Origin: Cladorhizidae sp. MBARI D1340-BT2
Lineage: Eukaryota > Porifera > Demospongiae > Poecilosclerida > Cladorhizidae
Direction of reading: 5' to 3'
DNA length: 64,000 bases
Assembly: GCA_028752905.1 (NCBI GenBank)
Contig: JAQNBH010000017.1
Coordinates: forward strand, 33,307,908 to 33,371,907
Part shown: positions 45,832 to 57,329 of the stretch, piece by piece
Numbering within the stretch: the stretch's first letter is position 1
Layout: every line of letters begins with the position of its first letter
Made by a program: the position numbers and the translations under genes
The notes under the pieces: generated by a model
Told to the model about the DNA's origin: nothing
What the model saw: the letters and a program-made list of their open reading frames with translations, nothing else
The model's database searches: none

Positions 45832-46011
45832 CTTGGAATCAAGAGAGGAAGAAATAGCCAGGAAATCAGGAATTGTGTCAGGAACTGTTGGTTCTGTTGG
45901 TGTGGGAAATCTGGACGATGATTGGGACCTCTCAAGTGGTTGGGCTTTTTCATCTTCCATTGATTGTTTTGCTAATGGTGTAGTAGGTAAAGCATCCTCA
46001 ACTGCACCTTC
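45832..46011 (-). CDS. Linker exon 7 (gene B)
   Basis: 180 bases (60 codons), phase 0, acceptor tttagcag, donor gttggc. Begins EGAVEDALPTTPLAKQSMED, has SSSRFPTPTEPTVPDTIPDF and ends SSSLDSK. A shortened linker; the central SSQ-KK-KTSKQSLE block is deleted. Confidence 0.7.
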
Positions 46012-46916
46012 CTGCTAAACATGGAAAACACATGAACACGACAAATAATGATATGTTAATATTTCTGGACAAGTGTATTGTTTATGTATAATATGTAAGT
46101 ATGCAATATTAATAGCAAACACTGCTTAGAATAATATTAGTAAATTTGACCAAGACTTGTGGATCTAATATTTTCAAGTTTTTGTTTACTTCATTTGGAG
46201 CTCCAAAACCTGGGACATATTTTGGTTTTCCTACTTCCATACCAGAAAACATAGCACTGACTGCTATGGCATACCGAGTTGTTGAGGGTGAATATAATAA
46301 TGTTCATACTAGAAACATTCTCAAACATTCAGAGACAGAGTACATATAGAGAAATGTTTCTTGGCACATTTGCTATAGTATTCCCGGCTTTTGAGAGAAT
46401 AGGTAATGTCCAAGAAACAGATGGTTTTAATTTGCAGTCACCAGCAAACAGCAGCCAAACTTAAGACAGAGGGATTGAAGAAACAGTATCAAAATAGTTC
46501 AGAGAAGCAGGAAGCAATGGCAGGCATCAGTACCACTCAAAACAGCAACAGTTTCCAGAAAACAATATAGTAATATATGACATATGAATTAGTATTTAAG
46601 CTGAATGTCAAGAAACTGCTGAAAAGATAGAACAGAGTCTAAGATTCTGAACATTCTAGGAAAGAAAATGAGAGTCATGAGCAGACATGTGATGGTTGAA
46701 CTAGACCACTGAAAGCTTCAATGGAACTATGCAACAGCTTGAAGTCAACATGGTCATAGTAATAATAATAAATCCATGACACAGGTGAGGTTTGCACATC
46801 AAAGTGGGAAAACAATAGACTAGCAGTAGAGCCATATTTATGTACAAGTTCTGTGCACAATTCCTATTAAAAAATGAAATGATGGTTAACTTAAGCCTAA
46901 CAAAAGCCATGCCAAC

Positions 46917-47204
46917 CTTGGAATCAAGAGAGGAAGAAATGGCAAGGAAATCAGGCATTGTGTCAGAAACTGTTGCTTCTGTTGGTGTGGGAAATCTGGA
47001 CGATATTGGAGACCTCTCAAGTGACTGCTTGCTTGTCTTTGTCTTCTTTAATCTTTGTGATGATGAGATGGTTGGCACTGTTGGTGCTGTTGATGCTGCA
47101 CTCCTGGATACAGATTTGGACCCATCAGGCGATTGAGTTTTGGTTTTCTTCTTTGATTTTTCTGCTAATTGTGTGGTAGGTAAAGCATCCTCAACTGCAC
47201 CTTC
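46917..47204 (-). CDS. Linker exon 6 (gene B)
   Basis: 288 bases (96 codons), phase 0, acceptor tttagcag, donor gttggc. Begins EGAVEDALPTTQLAEKSKKK, has VPTISSSQRLKKTKTSKQSL and FPTPTEATVSDTMPDFLA, ends SSSLDSK. A full-length linker and a good reference copy. Confidence 0.75.
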
Positions 47205-48775
47205 CTGCTAAACATGGCAAACACATAAACACAACAAAGTGTATTATTTATGCATAACATATAAATACGTAATATTGATAGCTATCTATATTCTGTAATA
47301 ATAATAAATCTATGACACAGGTAAGATTTGTGCATAAAAGTGATAATCACTGATAAAACATGTAGACTATCAGTAAAGCTATATTCATGTAAAAGTAATG
47401 TGCACATTTTGTATAGAAAATGTCGCATGACATTGCCAAGCAAGTGATGAAGGGTCACCTACCTGGTTATGATCTGAATGGTTAGAGTCTTATTTCATTA
47501 ACACATCGATCTATTCATCTCTTTGTGGTATAGGTCCATACCAAGTCATCAAAATTTTACTAATTCTAACTCAGCTTTTAGATATCAAGTGCACTTTTTT
47601 CAACTTGTCTATTGTTGGATACAATAAGCATATCACCACATAGCAAACGATGTGCTCATGTAAACTGTACCCATGTAGGGTCAGCTACAGCTTTGCACAT
47701 GAACTTTCCACGAATGAAACAGCCGATGTTTTGATATAGGATCAGCTATATCATGCTTTGGATTTAGTGACAGTTTTCCAAGAACCAAAACTCCCCAAAT
47801 CAAAAAGCAGACTGATCGGTGGGCCATTCATTCTACTTATAATAGTGTATGACTTGATACATCCAACTGCAAGCTTATCCTCTGATTCAACAGCTTCATT
47901 CCAGAGAAACAGATTAAGTAAGGGGATGCATTGGAACCCCTGGACTCTTCTAGTAATATAGTATTTTTGAAGGGACCAGTTGTATGTAAATTAAGAGTGA
48001 CGGAAAACAGAGATGGATATATACACGGATACATAAAATAAGCTTGTGTATAAATTTGAGAGCAGTAATATAATTCATATAGGCTGTATTTATGCATTTC
48101 AAAGAAGTCCCCAAACATCATTGATTCCCATCAATAATCAGTCACACTGTATGGCTGTATGACGAACTTAAAGATGAATCTCAATTTTGGCATACTTTCT
48201 ACGATTGCCCATTGACTGCCTTAGTGAAGTATTGAAGGCACGCTCGGTGTGTTTCAGCACCAAATAGCAGCCAAAACTAACATTAAATACCTAAGAAACT
48301 GCCAGTAAGAGTTTTAGCAGAGTGAGCTTTGTTTGTTTGTTTGTTTGTTTGTTTGTTTAGGTTGTCCACTTTAAAAAGTCTGCCAAACAAATTTAAATAG
48401 ACCTAGCATTAGTACTGATATATATATATATTTCTCTTTACTCATTTAAAAACACACTTTAAAAAAATCATTCTTTGTGTTAAAAAGTATAGGGTACAGT
48501 AGGATGATGAGTTCATACAGCCCTCCATAGGCAATCATTGTGCTGGGCATGCTCCAATTTTTTCAGCATACCAATCATTTCTGGAAATGCGAGGTAAAGG
48601 AATATCGGATGATCATTTAATTTTGACCGCAATGATGGCAAATCCTCAGCAGATACATGTATATCAGTCCATTAATTATGACATGGTAATTGTCTATGGC
48701 AACCACACATTTATGTAATTAATTCTAGCTCCTTTAATATTGTAGCCATTGTTATAATATCATAGCCATGCCAAC
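47205..48775. other. Intron of gene B with a decayed second-type exon
   Basis: Apart from segmental repeats and a (TTTG)n tract at 48330-48358, the minus strand at about 48670-48560 reads ADIHVSAEDLPSLRSKLNDH after an acceptor-like sequence, parallel to the exon at 39545-39649. No phase-0 donor is evident, so it is probably a dead exon. Confidence 0.45.
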
Positions 48776-49975
48776 CTTGGAATCAAGAGAGGAAGAAATA
48801 GCAGACATTGTGTCAGGAGCTGTTGGTTCTGTTGGTGTGGGAAATCTTGACGATGACTGGGATCCCTCAAGTGATTGTTTGCTTGTTTCTGTCTTCTTTG
48901 ATCTTTGTGATGATGGGATGGTTGGCACTGTTGGTGTTGTTGATGTGCTAGTCCTGGATCTAGATTTGGACACATCAAGTGGTGTTGTTGATGTGCTAGT
49001 CCTGGATCTAGATTTGGACACATCAAGTGGTGTTGTTGATGTGCTGGTCGTGGATCTAGATTTGGACACATCAAGTGATGTTGTTGATGTGCTGGTCCTG
49101 GATCTAGATTTGGACACATCAAGTGGTGTTGTTGATGTGCTGGTCCTGGATCTAGATTTTGACACATCAAGTGGTGTTGTTGATGTGCTGGTCCTGGACC
49201 TAGATTTGGACACATCAAGTGATGTTGTTGATGTGCTGGTCCTGGATCTAGATTTGGACACATCAAGTGGTGTTGTTGATGTGCTAGTCCTGGATCTAGA
49301 TTTGGACACATCGAGTGGTGTTGTTGATGTGCTGGTCCTGGATCTAGATTTGGACACATCAAGTGATGTTGTTGATGTGCTAGTCCTGGATCTAGATTTG
49401 GACACATAAAGTGGTGTTGTTGATGTGCTGGTCCTGGATCTAGATTTGGACACATAAAGTGGTGTTGTTGATGTGCTGGTCCTGGATCTAGATTTGGACA
49501 CATCAAGTGGTGTTGTTGATGTGCTAGTCCTGGATCTAGATTTGGACACATCAAGTGGTGTTGTTGATGTGCTAGTCCTGGATCTAGATTTGGACACATC
49601 AAGTGATGTTGTTGATGTGCTAGTCCTGGATCTAGATTTGGACACATCAAGTGGTGTTGTTGATGTGCTAGTCCTGGATCTAGATTTGGACACATCAAGT
49701 GATGTTGTTGATGTGCTGGTCCTGGATCTAGATTTGGACACATCAAGTGGTGTTGTTGATGTGCTGGTCCTGGATCTAGATTTGGACACATCAAGTGGTG
49801 TTGTTGATGTGCTGGTCCTGGATCTAGATTTGGACACATCAAGTGGTGTTGTTGATGTGCTGGTCCTGGATCTGGATTTGGACACATCAAGTGGGTGGGT
49901 TTTGAGTTTCTCCTTCTTTAATTGTTGTGCTAATTGTGTGGTAGGTAAAACATCCGCAACTGCAGCCAGTATTAC
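48776..49975 (-). CDS. Linker exon 5 with long coding minisatellite (gene B)
   Basis: 1200 bases (400 codons), phase 0, acceptor gttaaacag, donor gttggc. Starts VILAAVADVLPTTQLAQQLK, then about twenty copies of a 16-residue unit LDVSKSRSRTSTSTTP, then VPTIPSSQRSKKTETSKQSL, FPTPTEPTAPDTMSAI and SSSLDSK. The flanks are an ordinary linker of about 95 codons; the array grew inside it without breaking the frame. The repeat is rich in Ser, Thr and Arg (R-T-S/S-R-S), resembling basophilic kinase sites. The reverse frame is also open, but it lacks splice support. Confidence 0.78.
48950..49892. repeat. 48-base coding minisatellite
   Basis: About twenty units of gttgttgatgtgctggtcct, ggatctagatttggacacat, caagtggt. 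Most changes preserve the minus-strand protein (Pro/Ser at the last residue, Asp/Tyr in LDVS). No unit introduces a minus-strand stop, while the plus frame has two stops (cacataaag near 49408 and 49456), which favours the minus strand as the coding one. Confidence 0.95.
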
Positions 49976-50627
49976 CTGTTTAACATGTAAGTATGCAAGA
50001 TTGATAGCAAACTATGTTTCGAATATGATTTGACCAAGACTTGGACGGATCGAAAGTTTTTACAAAACAACATTTGGAGCTCTAAAACTGGGTACATACA
50101 TTGTTTTCTCACTTCCCATAGTAGCACAGGCTACTATGGCTTGCTGGGTTGCCTGAGGGCGAATATAATAAAAGTTGAATGTTGAAGAGACACACAATAA
50201 AAGAGTACGTATATATAGAGAAATGTTTCTACTTTTGCTATAGTAGTATTCCCTGCTTTTGAGAGAATAGGTAATGGTCAAGAAATCAATGGTTTCAATT
50301 TGCAAACAATTGCCAAACTTGGATTGTAAAAAAAGTGCTCAGAGAAGCGGAAAGTAAAGGCAGGCATCAGTACTTCTCAAAACAGGAACTGTTTCCAGAA
50401 AACAATATAGGATGACATATGAATTATTATTTCAGAGAAATGTCAATAAACTGCTGAAAAGAGAGAGAACCATCTAAGATTCTGAACATTCCGGGGGAAG
50501 ATGAGAGCCTTGAGCAGCCATGTGATGCTTGAAGTACACATACAACAGCTGGACATGGTCATAGTAGCAATGTTTAATCCATGACACAAGTAAGGTTTGT
50601 GCATTAAAGTAATAATTACTATCAGTA

Positions 50628-50947
50628 AAGCTATACTTACATTCAAGTCTTGCACACAACATCTATAGCAAATGTCGCACACACAAATGAAACTAACCTG
50701 ATGATTAATTATATAGTCAAAGTCAAGAAAATGGTAAAGGGTTACATGCCTAGCTGTACTCTAAATGGATAGAGTCTAGTTTCCTAAAAGCTATACTTAC
50801 ATTCAAGTCTTGCACACAACATCTATAGCAAATGTCGCACACACAAATGAAACTAACCTGATGATTAATTATATAGTCAAAGTCAAGAAAATGGTAAAGG
50901 GTTACATGCCTAGCTGTACTCTAAATGGATAGAGTCTAGTTTCCTAT
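50628..50947. repeat. 160-base perfect-looking tandem duplication
   Basis: The sequence from aagctatacttacattcaag to agagtctagtttcct occurs twice with period 160 and no difference that I could see, so it is recent or an assembly artefact. Confidence 0.92.
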
Positions 50948-53029
50948 TAACACAATTGAAACATTTTGTTCTTGTTTCAAATTGTTGTTTTTTTGTATGT
51001 TTATTCTATTTATTTTAATGCATATTGTATAATTTGAGCAGTAAAGAACTACACCAAGTCAGAGTTGCACAGGTCCAACTAACTACTACTGGCTCATGAG
51101 GGCTTTTAAACTAGGTCATTGTTGCTGTTCTTCACTAAACATATATTCATATTCTATTGTACCCACGACAATGGTGTCCACCCAAAAAAATTCTGCACCT
51201 ACCATATTTTGTTGCTATTATTGACTGTGGCATCTTTAGGCAGCCCTGGGAACCAAACAGCAGCAGAGGGTTACATCCTCCTTAAATAGACAGACAGCTC
51301 AGTTCCTTCATTCCAATGAATTGGAATGCATAACACATGAGTTAGCTACATTGCATTTTAAAGCACATGCACTGGCTTGATTGCATTATGACAAACTCAC
51401 TCAGTGACCTTTACCAAAAGATTTATTCTGTATTTGAGAAACAGATTATTTGAAGGTGTGTAATGAGGATTTGGAGTCCTGAATTGCTAAAAGAGCTACT
51501 ATTATATGCAAGTCCCATGAGCAGGAAACAGATCTATATATATATTACATAGACAAGATCACCAAACCTGAATTGACATGGAATGACCTTATCAGTAATC
51601 TTCTAAATTTGATTGATCGATGCTTCAGCTAAATGGTCTAGCCATCATGCTTTAGTCTTACTCCAGATGAAGGTAGAGCATCTAGCCATAACATCGAGTG
51701 AGTTTGATTATTTAAAAAAAAATGGTTTCATTTCCCCCAAAAAAACATTTTGGATATATACACCTGTTTAAAAAGGAACCCTGTAGACCCAACTAGTTAA
51801 ACATAGTAAAGCATTTTAAATCATGTACACAATATTTTAAAACCAGGACTGAGTGAGTGTTTTCAAAATGATTTTTAAAGTTGAAGAATGATTGTGGTCT
51901 ACATGGGCAGAGTCTCGTTCCTTACTTAGATAACATTATTTTCTTGTTTCAATTTTTTTTTCCTTCAGATTTGTACTAATTCCAAGTCATACTTTTGGGT
52001 TTCCAGTGCTTTTTAACTCATCTATTTTTGGATACACTACACATATCACCACATGGCACACCTTGTGCTCATGTTGACTGTAGATAAGCCTCTTTGGATT
52101 CAATGACTGTTTCAGGAATGAGAACTCCATAAACCATTGTTGTAATATGGTATCAACATGAGGTTAATGCATCAACTGCATGCTTACCCACCAGATGATC
52201 TCAACTAGCTTTGACTTGAGCGTCTGCTCTTAGCAGAATTGCATTGAAAGGGGCAATTGTTAGTTCCTGGCCCACCTAAGAATTGCTAAACAACTCCGAG
52301 TAAGTTTGATCTAGCTAGAAACTACTACATATTATATAGTGCTAGGTACATATTTTGTCTACTTGCGCTTTCTAAAATTGGTTAGCTATAATTCCTAACG
52401 AGCAACTATCTGCTTAGCTGTATATAGTCATACTCACAGCATATACTGTGTATTTACCTTATATTTACCTTGAGGTGATGAGCAGTCTCAAGTGGAGCCT
52501 TCAAGTCGTTCTTGTTCAGCCACAAATGTGAACAAAGAAATGGTCATCTTAGTGGAAGTTATAGCAAGAATGCAAGAACAGCATGTGGAAACAACTGGGT
52601 AAGCCATAAAACTCCTAAACCAGCTGAAGAAAATAAGCTCAAGACGAGGAATGTTCCCAACATAATTTCTTCGGTATTACTTGGAACTAATCGTCACATC
52701 TTCTGAATATTTATTACTTGCCTACTATCTTAGTATGAAACACATAAGCCACACTTAGAGAATGACTTGAAGAAACAGCACCAAGAGAGCTCAGAAAAGC
52801 AGGAGCAAAGGTAAGGCATCATCAGTACATATCACTCAACACAACAACAAAAATCTTGAGAGTGGTGAATGAACATAATCATGTTCCTGCTGAGAGGATA
52901 TACCCTTGAACAACAACTAGGTTTCCTAATAGAGCTGAAAACCCCTAACATTGATAGCTACACATACATAGTGAACAACCATGAATGAAAATGAGATTGA
53001 ATTAAGAATTACTTCAATGCCATGCCAAC
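50948..53029. other. Intron of gene B, no exon seen
   Basis: Contains degraded copies of the segmental repeat (51975-52215) and the degenerate hammerhead-like locus at 51.66 kb. A plus-strand 64-residue open frame at 52512 shows no known family. Confidence 0.45.
51655..51705 (+). ncRNA. Degenerate hammerhead-like motif
   Basis: Plus strand: CAGATGA (51664-51670, T changed to A), hairpin GGTAGA-GCA-TCTAGCC, ATAA instead of GAAA, CATC instead of CGTC, then GAGTGAG. Inactive by core mutations but clearly the same family. Confidence 0.4.
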
Positions 53030-53314
53030 CTTGGAAATCAGAGAGGAAACATCAGGCAAAATGTCAGGGAAACTATCATCCAGGGTTTCACGTTCTGTCG
53101 ATGTTGCTGGCATGGGAGAACTGGATGAAGATTCGGATGCCTCATGTGATTGCATGCTTGTTTTTCTCTTCTCCAACTTTTGTGATAATTGGCTGATTGG
53201 TGTTGAAGATTTGGACACGGATTGAGATGCCTCAAGTGGTTCGATTGTGGTTATTCTCTCCTTTGATTGTCCCGTTAATCTTCTAGTAGGTAAAGTATCC
53301 TCAACTGCATCTTC
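53030..53314 (-). CDS. Linker exon 4 (gene B)
   Basis: 285 bases (95 codons), phase 0, acceptor tttagcag, donor gttggc. Begins EDAVEDTLPTRRLTGQSKER, has QSVSKSSTPISQLSQKLEKR and SSSSSPMPATSTERE, ends SSLISK. It belongs to a subtype shared with linkers 1 and 2 (RRL-G-SKERITT, LEKR-TS-QSHE). Confidence 0.72.
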
Positions 53315-55781
53315 CTGCTAAAATAGAAAGCACATAAATGCACACATGAAAAAATATCTTTGTCTTCAGTTCTGCAGAAAATGATGGTACTATGTACAAT
53401 CATTTGATAACAAGCTATGTATGCTCACTAGACATCTATTCTAAGCCAGAGACAGACAGAACTGAACACACCAGATGGATGGGTAGTGAACATTGTAGGG
53501 ACATGAGTTCCATGTTAGATCACTACAGTCCAAAAGGTCAAATTGAAATATCTCATGTCACCATGGATACTTGTTTTACAGTGTTGTCCAGTAGTGATGC
53601 TATAAGTAGAATAATGTTAGCTTATCATCTTATGATTTTGCAAAGGCTGTTTTAGGCTGGCAGCTGAATTTAAAAAACTGATTGGAAGTCAGGATAAGGT
53701 GTTAGTCGTCAGGAAGAAGAAAATTGTCATTAATTTTGATGTTTTCTCTATCACTGAATATTGCTGAGGAAAAATGGTGTAAAACATTACTAGCAAACAA
53801 ACATAGATGACATATAGCTAAGCTGTGCCATGGAAATATAATTCTCAATGCATCTTCAAAATACAATAATTATTGAATCAATGATGTCAATGGTGTAATA
53901 TCCTAAGCAAGTATATTCATGTATGTCTGCCTGCAAAGTATGACATGGCTACAATTACTGAGAGCCACACATCTTTCCTTCATTTTTGTGGCAACATTTT
54001 TGAGCAATAATATTTATTACCTCTTCTGTACACATCTACCATTAATTTTGTGAGGGATATTCAAAATCATGTCAACCTTGGAAATACGAGGGGAAACAGA
54101 AGCCATGCCCACAGGCACATTTCATGTACTGTTTAGCAGGAATTAATTTTCTACTATATATTAAGATTTTGCAAACCATGTTAGCTGGAAGATAAATCTG
54201 AGATACACCTATATATATAATATATATATAACTTGTGGACTTAGAAGGAAGTCACTGATCAGGGTTGGAATTCATTGAGGGGGAAGGCATATCATTCATG
54301 CCCTCCCTTGTCACTTTATTAACAATAACCAGGCTTTCAAGAAAGAGGGAGGAAGCTGATTTCAAGGGGGAATTTTGCCTCCCCTGACTAGGCTCTGGCA
54401 AATTCTTCCGGGAATAATTTGAGAATAATAGGTGTCCTTTTGGGAGAATAATAGGCACAACTCCCAGGAATAATTATTGTGACACCTCCTTTGTTGGCAA
54501 AATACAATCTGGAGTGGTATCAAAGGGCACTACAAATGCTAAGAGCCGTAAGAGGACAGTTCTAACCTCTAGTACACTGTGTTATCACTCATCAGTCTCA
54601 TCAGGTAGCTAAAGCTGCATTAGCAAGTACAGTGCTAGCCTACAGGTCTATAGAGACTAGACTTTTTTGGTACATTTTTGTTGTCTAAAGATGGTATTCC
54701 ATCACTGACAGGCCAATATGATATATTTTGCATTTAAAATTTGTCAAACATACCCAGCTGACAAACTACATCTATTCAAGCCCAACCCATGACCACATCC
54801 CTAAACATGCCCACAATAATCATCGATAAAGGTATAAGAGGACCCTTTGAAAAGCTTCACACAGGAAGAAAACCCAACAAAATGTTTTGCATGATATAAG
54901 TAAAATAGATATGCTTGAACACCTGCAGAACAAGTTTGGGTTTTTAACTACCATTAGTTTGTAAATTTCAGCTTAAAGCATTCCCAACATATAATTGTGG
55001 CAAAATTTAACTCGTTAATCATCATTATTCAAAAACTACTGGCATTAAATGCTTATAACTTGGTAGGGAGGTAGAGAACATGCACCCCGATATTCTTGCA
55101 AAATTTGATCTCTTAACTTGCTTTACGAGCTAAACTCTAATTATCTAGTCTTTAGATTTGTAGCACTGTACACATCTCTATTTACAGGAAGTTTAGTTCA
55201 AAATTACAGCTCGCAAAACTGTTGACCACATGGTACCAGTAACAAAGTTGAGAATAATTTAGGAATAATGGGCTACCTTTAAACAAATAATAGGCTCAAT
55301 ACCTGAGAATAAAAGAATAGAATAATAGGTGACCTTTTGGGAATAATTTGCCAGAGCCTACCCCTGACCTCCCTCACTAAATATAATCCTGTCAATGAAA
55401 AAATGTATAAATTTTACATAATAACTTTTAAACTAACATTGTAGATTTATGCTAATTGTCTACTTTCAAGTTACATCACACCATTCATTATCTAGCTGTT
55501 TAAAATATTATGATAGAGGGAAAATATGTACCGAATTAAATGGGGGATATATAAGCAACACTATATCATGAAAAATTATTCTTCATTCATCCACACCCCG
55601 AGTAGAATTTTGACAAGTGAATCTATCAAGATTCAGCAGGTACATGTCAGCCTACAAAATATGACACATCAATTATAACAATCAGTCGCATACCTTTGTC
55701 ATGATAAAGGCACCTTAATATTTTGCAGCCATTCATTGCTATATTGAGAAGGAATTAAAATTAATTCACAACCATGCCAAC
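53315..55781. other. Intron of gene B with a truncated linker-exon remnant
   Basis: At 54064-54128 the plus strand reads catgtcaaccttggaaatac and continues like the 3' end of linker 1 (gaggggaaacagaagccatg), but then homology stops. It is therefore a broken linker exon. The preceding decayed second-type exon lies near 53930. Otherwise no gene seen. Confidence 0.5.
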
Positions 55782-56156
55782 CTTGAAAACGAGAGAGGGA
55801 TGAAGAACCAGGACATCAGGCATTGTCTTGGGCACTGTTGGTGCTGTCGATGGTGAAAATCTGGACAACGATTTGGACCACTTGAATAATTGACTTTGTG
55901 TTTTAAGTTTCTGTGACGATTGGATGGTTCGTATTGCTGCTGTCAATGTTGAAAATCTGGACAACGATTTGGACACCTTAAAAAACTGACTTCTTGTTTT
56001 GGGTTTCTTTGGTGTTTGTGGTGATTGGGTGATTCGCATTATTGGTGTAGTAGTCTTGGACGTAGATTTAGGTACCTCAAGTAGTTGGGCTCTTTCTTTT
56101 TTCTTTGATTGTTTTGCCAATTGTGTGGTAGGTGATGTATCCTCACCCGCCACTTG
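55782..56156 (-). CDS. Linker exon 3 (gene B)
   Basis: 375 bases (125 codons), phase 0, acceptor tttagcag, donor gttggc. Begins QVAGEDTSPTTQLAKQSKKK, has two copies of a KT-S-Q-F/L-F-K-x-S-K-S-L-S-R-F-S block (KVSKSLSRFSTLTAAIRTIQ and KWSKSLSRFSPSTAPTVPKT), ends HPSLVFK. The internal duplication explains the extra thirty codons. Confidence 0.7.
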
Positions 56157-56708
56157 CTGCTAAACATGGAAAATGAATATGCAAACACAAGAAATAATAC
56201 GCATTATTATTTTCCAAGGTAACGAATTATATTTGGAGCTCTAAAACTGGGAGAAGTTTTTTGTTGTTGTTGTTGTTCTTCTTTGTGGGGGGAGGGGGGG
56301 GGGTGGGGGGATCTTTGCAATTCAATACTGAGACATTCTGTTAGCTTTTGTAAATGTTGTTTTTCACTTGAGAGTGAATATAACCATCCCATTTTCACCC
56401 CTGAAATACAAACATGTAGCGACACCCAATAACAAAGCATAAAGAAATGATTCTCTACACACATGCGAACATGAATTTGGTGCTTTAAATAAGATGGTTT
56501 CAATTTACACAACATCCACACTTGGAGAGTGACATGGAAGCAACAACATCAAGAGAGCTCAGAAAGGTAGGAAGCAAAGAAAACATAGGCTGAGCAGTAG
56601 GAAAACTTTGACCCTGCAGCAACATCTATGTTTCCTTAGTCAAACAATAGAGCAGATAATGAGAATATCTAAATAGTCATGAAAGAATGAGATTGAACAA
56701 GAATTTAC

Positions 56709-57329
56709 TTCAATGCCATCCTTGGAAATGGGAGAGAAAACAGACGGTAAGACTTCAAGCATGCTATCAAGCAGGGTCTCATTCACTGTTGGTGTTGCTG
56801 GTACAAGAGAACTGGATGAAGATTTGGACACCTCATGTGATTGGACACTTGTTCTTCTCTTCTCCAACATTTGTGATGATTCGCTAATAATGCTTGTTCT
56901 TCCCTTCTCCAACATTTGTGATGATTCACTGATTATGCTTGTTCTTCTCTTCTCTAACATTTGTGATGATTCACTGATTACGCTTGTTCTTCCCTTCTCC
57001 AACATTTGTGATGATTCGCTAATTACACTTGTTCGTTTCTTCTCCAACATTTGTGATGATTTGCTGGTTACACTTGTTCTTTCCTTCTCCAACATCTGTG
57101 ATGATTTGCTGATTATGCTTGTTCTTCCCTTCTCCAACATTTGTGATAATTCACTGATTACACTTGTTCTTCCCTTCTCCAACATTTGTGATGATTTGCT
57201 GATTGGTCCTATTGATGTTGAAGATTTAGACTCAGAAGGAGATGACTCAAATGGTTTGGTTGTGGTTATTCTCTCCTTTGATCGTCCCATTAATCTTCTA
57301 GCAGATAGGGCATCCTCGACTGCACCTTC
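56709..57329 (-). CDS. Linker exon 2 with 15-residue coding repeat (gene B)
   Basis: 621 bases (207 codons), phase 0. Begins EGAVEDALSARRLMGRSKER, then about eight copies of SSQMLEKGRTSVISE (45 bases, about 56850-57210), then VQSHEVSKSSSSSLVPATPT and SPISK. The usual donor after ISK is changed: the sequence is AAGGATGGC instead of AAGGTTGGC. The next GT in phase 0 is twelve bases downstream (gaagtaaat), adding DGIE. I therefore end the exon at 56709. The repeat is predicted to be helical or coiled and lengthens the linker. Confidence 0.7.
56840..57212. repeat. 45-base coding minisatellite
   Basis: About eight units of cttgttcttcccttctccaa, catttgtgatgattcactga, ttatg, encoding (minus strand) SSQMLEKGRTSVISE with conservative changes only. 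Confidence 0.92.

Noticed and set aside
48768..50033. Plus-strand frame with repeated VVDVLVLDLDLDTSSG
   Set aside because: The plus frame has stops and no splice sites, whereas the minus frame has acceptor, donor and paralogues.
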